From contig JAGBCL010000027.1 of assembly GCA_018110825.1 (NCBI GenBank), forward strand, positions 23,169 to 87,168: a DNA stretch of 64,000 nt. The letters are read 5' to 3'. This stretch comes from Oscillospiraceae bacterium (GTDB taxonomy: Bacteria; Bacillota; Clostridia; Oscillospirales; Ruminococcaceae). Under the pieces are notes generated by a model. It had not been told where the DNA came from and made no database searches. It worked only from the letters and a program-made list of their open reading frames with translations. Numbering within the stretch: position 1 is the stretch's first letter; each line of letters opens with the position of its first letter. Below, in pieces: positions 60,660 to 64,000 of this stretch. The position numbers and the translations under genes are program-made.

Positions 60660-61324
60660 TTATCAATGAAATAAACCGAACAGAAGCGTTCCGCTACCTC
60701 GGAATAAAAGGTGCACCCGATAACGCAACAGTTCAGCTTGCAGATGAGTGCGAAAAAATCCTGCTTGCAGAAATGGCACCCAAATTCTGTTGGACTTATG
60801 CGGAAATTTCTGAGTATTCCAACAATTCTGTCAAGCTGTCAGGATACACACTTACACTTGACGGAAACGATATATCTGCACACCTTGATGGCTGTATCGG
60901 AGTTGTGCTTATGTGTGCTACTCTCGGAAATAACATTGATAAATTGCTTCGTCAGATGCAGACTCAGGATATGGCAAAAGCCGTAATTCTTGATGCTATG
61001 GCTTCAGCTGCAATTGAGCAAGTGTGCGACGAAGCTGAAAAAGAAATATCCGCACGACTTGAAAATAAGCACTTCACCTGGCGCTTTTCTCCGGGATACG
61101 GTGACTTCCCGATTGAAGTACAAAAGGTCTTTTTAACAGCACTGAATGCACAAAAAGTCATAGGCTTGTGTGCAAGTCAAAGCGGAATGCTTACCCCGAC
61201 CAAGTCGGTAACAGCAGTAATCGGTGTGCACGAAAAGTCAGTGCAGAATAAAAAGCACGGCTGCGAAAGCTGTAATATGCGTGACAGATGTAATTATCGA
61301 AAAACAGGAGGAACCTGTCAATGA
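60656..61324 (+). CDS. methionine synthase activation-domain protein with Cys-rich tail
   Basis: In large MetH proteins the C-terminal domain binds SAM and re-methylates oxidised cobalamin. Here that domain is a separate 222-residue protein: CATLGNNID and the family's RFSPGYGDFPIEVQ (near residue 141) and PTKSVTAVIG are clear. The C-terminus adds a CESCNMRDRC segment and a later Cys (C-x2-C-x5-C-x8-C), which could bind an iron-sulfur cluster or zinc and is not part of the E. coli domain. The GTG start overlaps the metF stop, and its own stop overlaps the metH ATG. Confidence 0.9.
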   Translation: MIINEINRTEAFRYLGIKGAPDNATVQLADECEKILLAEMAPKFCWTYAEISEYSNNSVKLSGYTLTLDGNDISAHLDGCIGVVLMCATLGNNIDKLLRQMQTQDMAKAVILDAMASAAIEQVCDEAEKEISARLENKHFTWRFSPGYGDFPIEVQKVFLTALNAQKVIGLCASQSGMLTPTKSVTAVIGVHEKSVQNKKHGCESCNMRDRCNYRKTGGTCQ

Positions 61325-63708
61325 AAAAGAAAAAATTCTATAAATTGCTGTCAGAAAACGAGTTCGTTTTCCTCGACGGCGCAATGGGTACAATGCTACA
61401 GGCAAAAGGGCTTGAAACAGGCGGAGTGCCCGAACTTCTCAATTTGACTAAGCCTGAGTGGCTCACTGAAATTCACAGTGCCTATGTTTCCGCAGGCTCA
61501 CAGCTTGTGTACGCAAACACATTCGGTGCAAACCGCTATAAGCTTGCTGAAACAGGCAAATCCGTTGCCGAAATTATCCCTGCCGCAATCTCAAACGCCA
61601 AAAATGCAGTAGGGGACAAAGCTCTCGTTGCCCTCGATATCGGACCAATCGGACAGCTTCTTGAGCCGACAGGAACTCTTTCCTTTGAGGAAGCATACGA
61701 TATTTTCCGTGAACAGATTGAAGCAGGCAAGGAAGCCGACGTCGTTGTTTTTGAAACAATGACCGACCTTTACGAACTGAAAGCTGCAGTCCTCGCCGCA
61801 AAGGAAAACTGTGACCTGCCGATAATCTGTACTATGACATTCGAGCAGAATATGCGTACCTTTACAGGCTGTGCAATCTCTTCAATGGCAATCACTCTCG
61901 AAGGACTCGGCGTAGATGCAATCGGCGTAAACTGCTCCCTCGGACCAAGAGAGCTTGAGCCTGTTGTTGCTGAGCTTTCTAAGTGGACAACCCTTCCAAT
62001 TGTCGTAAAAGCAAATGCAGGTTTACCAGACCCCGTAACAAATACATACGATATAACACCAGAGGAGTTTGCAGAAAGCTATGTAAACCTCGTAAAATAC
62101 GGCGTAAAGCTTGTTGGGGGGTGCTGCGGAACAAATCCCGATTTTATCCGTGCAGTAGTAAATAAACTCAATGGTATGAAGTACACTAAACCCGAGGTGC
62201 AGCTTGAAGCAGCAGTTTGTACACCTGCAAAAACAGTCGAAATCAACCAGCCGAGAATAATCGGAGAGCGTATCAACCCAACAGGCAAAAAGCTGTTCAA
62301 GGAAGCACTGAAAAGGGGAGATATCGACTATATCCTTAATCAGGCTATCCAGCAGATTGAGGCAGGTGCAGATATTCTCGACATGAATGTAGGTCTGCCC
62401 GATATCGACGAAAAGGAAATGATGGTCAGGGTTGTCAAGGCAATCCAGTCCGTAACAGATTTGCCGTTACAGCTTGACTCAACACGTCCCGATGTCCTCG
62501 AAGCCGCACTTCGTATCTATAACGGCAAGCCAATCGTCAATTCTGTAAACGGCGAGGAAGGCTCACTTGAAGCAATTCTCCCTCTTGTTAAAAAGTACGG
62601 TGCCGCAGTTGTTGGACTCACCCTTGACGAAGGCGGTATTCCTAAAACAGCGGACGGACGTTTTGCGATTGCCGAAAAAATTCTTGACCGTGCACAGAAA
62701 ATCGGTATCCCGAAGCGTGACGTTTTCATTGACTGCCTGACCCTGACCGCATCTGCCGAGCAGAAAGCCGTTATGGAAACAATCAATGCCCTCCACAGAG
62801 TAAAAACCGACCTCGGTCTGAAAACTGTCCTCGGCGTTTCAAATATCTCATTCGGTCTGCCAAATCGTGAACTTGTCAATTGCAACTTCCTGCAAATGGC
62901 TCTCACAAACGGACTTGACCTGCCGATTATCAACCCAAATGCCGCACTTATGACAGGTGCAGTCCGTGCGTATAAGCTGTTGACAAACATTGATGAAAAC
63001 GCAACCGAGTTCATCGCTGCTTATGCTGAAAGCAGTATGACAACCTCAATGAGCAGCACCACAGCCGCACCTGTTCAGCAGAAAATCGGAGTAAGCGACC
63101 TGCCAACAGCAATCGCAAACGGACTTAAATCCGAGGGCGCAAAAATCACCGAGGAACTGCTTAAAACACACGATACAATGGACATCGTCGACAATATGCT
63201 TATTCCCGCACTTGACAAAGCGGGCGCAGAGTTTGAGCAGGGAAAAATCTTCCTGCCACAGCTTATTATGGCGGCAAACGTCGCACAAGCCGCATTTGAG
63301 GTAATCAAATCCCATATGTCCGCAGGCGGCGAAACCGTCAGCAAGGGCAAGGTAGTTCTCGCAACCGTAAAGGGCGATATCCACGATATCGGAAAGAACA
63401 TCGTCAAGGTGCTCCTTGAAAATTACGGCTTTGACGTAATTGACTTGGGCAAAGACGTCCCACCCGAAACAGTTGTTGAAGCTGCCGTTTCCCACAGCGT
63501 AAAGCTTGTTGGTCTGTCTGCACTTATGACAACAACCCTCGGCGCAATGGAGGACACAATCAAGCTTCTTCACGAAAAGAATGTCCCCTGCAAAATCGTA
63601 GTAGGCGGAGCAGTCCTTACCCCCGAATATGCCGAAAAAATCGGCGCCGACTACTATGCAAAGGACGCAAAGGAAACAGTTGATATTGCCAAGAAGATTT
63701 ATGCATAA
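61321..63708 (+). CDS. metH: Cobalamin-dependent methionine synthase without activation domain
   Basis: MetH moves the methyl group of 5-methyl-THF to homocysteine via cobalamin. The homocysteine-binding domain (about 1-290) has its zinc cysteines in GVNCSLGP and GGCCGTNP. A pterin-binding domain follows (about 310-575; IGERINPTGKK, LDMNVGLPD). The B12-binding part (about 590-795) has ATVKGDIHDIGKNI, the DxHxxG motif whose His ligates cobalt, and VVGGAVLTPEYA. At 795 residues it ends before the activation domain, which is provided by the upstream gene. The ATG overlaps that gene by 4 bases. Confidence 0.96.
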   Translation: MKKKKFYKLLSENEFVFLDGAMGTMLQAKGLETGGVPELLNLTKPEWLTEIHSAYVSAGSQLVYANTFGANRYKLAETGKSVAEIIPAAISNAKNAVGDKALVALDIGPIGQLLEPTGTLSFEEAYDIFREQIEAGKEADVVVFETMTDLYELKAAVLAAKENCDLPIICTMTFEQNMRTFTGCAISSMAITLEGLGVDAIGVNCSLGPRELEPVVAELSKWTTLPIVVKANAGLPDPVTNTYDITPEEFAESYVNLVKYGVKLVGGCCGTNPDFIRAVVNKLNGMKYTKPEVQLEAAVCTPAKTVEINQPRIIGERINPTGKKLFKEALKRGDIDYILNQAIQQIEAGADILDMNVGLPDIDEKEMMVRVVKAIQSVTDLPLQLDSTRPDVLEAALRIYNGKPIVNSVNGEEGSLEAILPLVKKYGAAVVGLTLDEGGIPKTADGRFAIAEKILDRAQKIGIPKRDVFIDCLTLTASAEQKAVMETINALHRVKTDLGLKTVLGVSNISFGLPNRELVNCNFLQMALTNGLDLPIINPNAALMTGAVRAYKLLTNIDENATEFIAAYAESSMTTSMSSTTAAPVQQKIGVSDLPTAIANGLKSEGAKITEELLKTHDTMDIVDNMLIPALDKAGAEFEQGKIFLPQLIMAANVAQAAFEVIKSHMSAGGETVSKGKVVLATVKGDIHDIGKNIVKVLLENYGFDVIDLGKDVPPETVVEAAVSHSVKLVGLSALMTTTLGAMEDTIKLLHEKNVPCKIVVGGAVLTPEYAEKIGADYYAKDAKETVDIAKKIYA

Positions 63709-63799
63709 CAAAAATGGGTACTCTTTAGGGTGATGACCATATAGAAGTATTCAAAAACACTAATGGTTATTGTCTAAACGGTGGCTAATGAAACAAACA

Positions 63800-63836
63800 G
63801 AGCAGTATCGCTTAATGCGGTACTGCTTTTGCTTTT
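63800..63836 (+). terminator. intrinsic terminator of the metH unit
   Basis: An 11-bp stem with one wobble (63801-63811 with 63817-63827) is followed by TTTGCTTTT. The 90 bases between metH and this hairpin hold nothing I can identify. Confidence 0.85.
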
Positions 63837-63841
63837 ATATA

Positions 63842-64000
63842 TTATTTTGATGCATCTCTCAGAAATTTTTTCAGTTTTACCAAAAAGCTTTTTGAAATCG
63901 GCTTGATGATTATTCCGACAAAAACTGCGGCTATAACAGTTCCTTCTCTTACGCCGAGAAGCTCTCCACGTGCAATCAGGGAAATGAGTGCGGCAATTAC
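63842..64000 (-). CDS. YczE/YitT-type membrane protein (partial, cut at right edge)
   Basis: The minus strand holds 52 C-terminal residues and a TAA stop (63844-63842); the rest lies beyond the window. The visible end reads ALISLIARGELLGVREGT then VIAAVFVGIIIKP, followed by a basic tail. The segment GVREGTVIAA with a following hydrophobic helix is characteristic of YczE/YyaS/YitT-family membrane proteins, whose substrates are unknown. The gene converges on metH, and the terminator at 63800-63836 lies between them. Confidence 0.72.
   Translation of the reverse strand, partial: VIAALISLIARGELLGVREGTVIAAVFVGIIIKPISKSFLVKLKKFLRDASK

Overview
The window looks like a chromosome segment from an anaerobic, low-to-mid GC Firmicute of class Clostridia, most likely Ruminococcaceae/Oscillospiraceae (Ruminococcus-like). 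The reasons are: A/G-rich Shine-Dalgarno sites before almost every gene; sigma-A promoters with 17-bp spacers; intrinsic terminators after most transcription units; a bacterial 2[4Fe-4S] ferredoxin; a cellobiose 2-epimerase of the length and sequence type known from Ruminococcus albus; a split PurO/AICAR-transformylase pair; and spore-type cell-wall proteins. This assignment is inference from gene content; no marker was searched. I found no insertion sequence, prophage, CRISPR array or rRNA. There is one tRNA.

Layout. 1-5.2 kb, mostly minus strand: a DUF3795 fragment cut by the left edge, lepA, a small leader-like protein, an alpha/beta hydrolase, tRNA-Arg and a LysM/GH18 spore-type hydrolase. 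5.3-11.3 kb: a zinc-ribbon membrane protein, then the str cluster rpsL-rpsG-fusA-tuf. 11.3-12.1 kb: a HIT-family protein and, on the opposite strand, a 56-residue ferredoxin. 12.2-22.4 kb: a purine locus, with a leader carrying a small ORF and terminator, then purE, purF, purM, purN, a small membrane protein, purO and a stand-alone AICAR transformylase; after a double hairpin come a membrane protein, two paralogous lipoproteins and purD. 22.4-28.2 kb: trmO, a soluble LacI-like/GGDEF protein, an MFS transporter and a zinc-ribbon/TPR membrane protein.

28.3-34.0 kb: secA, a DUF1015 protein, cellobiose 2-epimerase and a ComFB-like protein. 34.0-37.1 kb: a DUF1538 membrane protein, a PII-like protein and a second alpha/beta hydrolase. 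37.1-43.8 kb: a lactate/malate dehydrogenase-family enzyme, a MATE exporter, three tandem DUF3592-like membrane proteins, queH, a lipoprotein and trmB. 43.9-48.9 kb: pyrE, a 508-residue unknown protein preceded by a possible RNA pseudoknot, and a P-type cation ATPase. 49.0-53.7 kb: ECF sigma factor, membrane anti-sigma-like protein, lipoprotein serpin and VWA lipoprotein in one operon. 53.8-56.6 kb, minus strand: a three-gene cell-wall operon with a SpoIID-like/peptidoglycan-binding protein. 56.7-64.0 kb: a secreted repeat-containing protein, then a sialate O-acetylesterase-like protein with metF, a separate methionine-synthase activation protein and metH; a YczE-type membrane protein is cut by the right edge.

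How the genes work together. The purine locus supplies several steps from PRPP to IMP, with PurH split into PurO and AICAR transformylase, and the PurF glutaminase domain appears to have lost its nucleophile. MetF, the activation protein and MetH form a methyl-tetrahydrofolate to methionine module. The best candidates for little-described biology are the sigma/anti-sigma/serpin/VWA operon, the purE leader, the pseudoknot before the 508-residue unknown, the glutaminase-degenerate PurF, and the small Nif11/NHLP-leader-like protein. All functions are read from sequence by eye; no database search was run.
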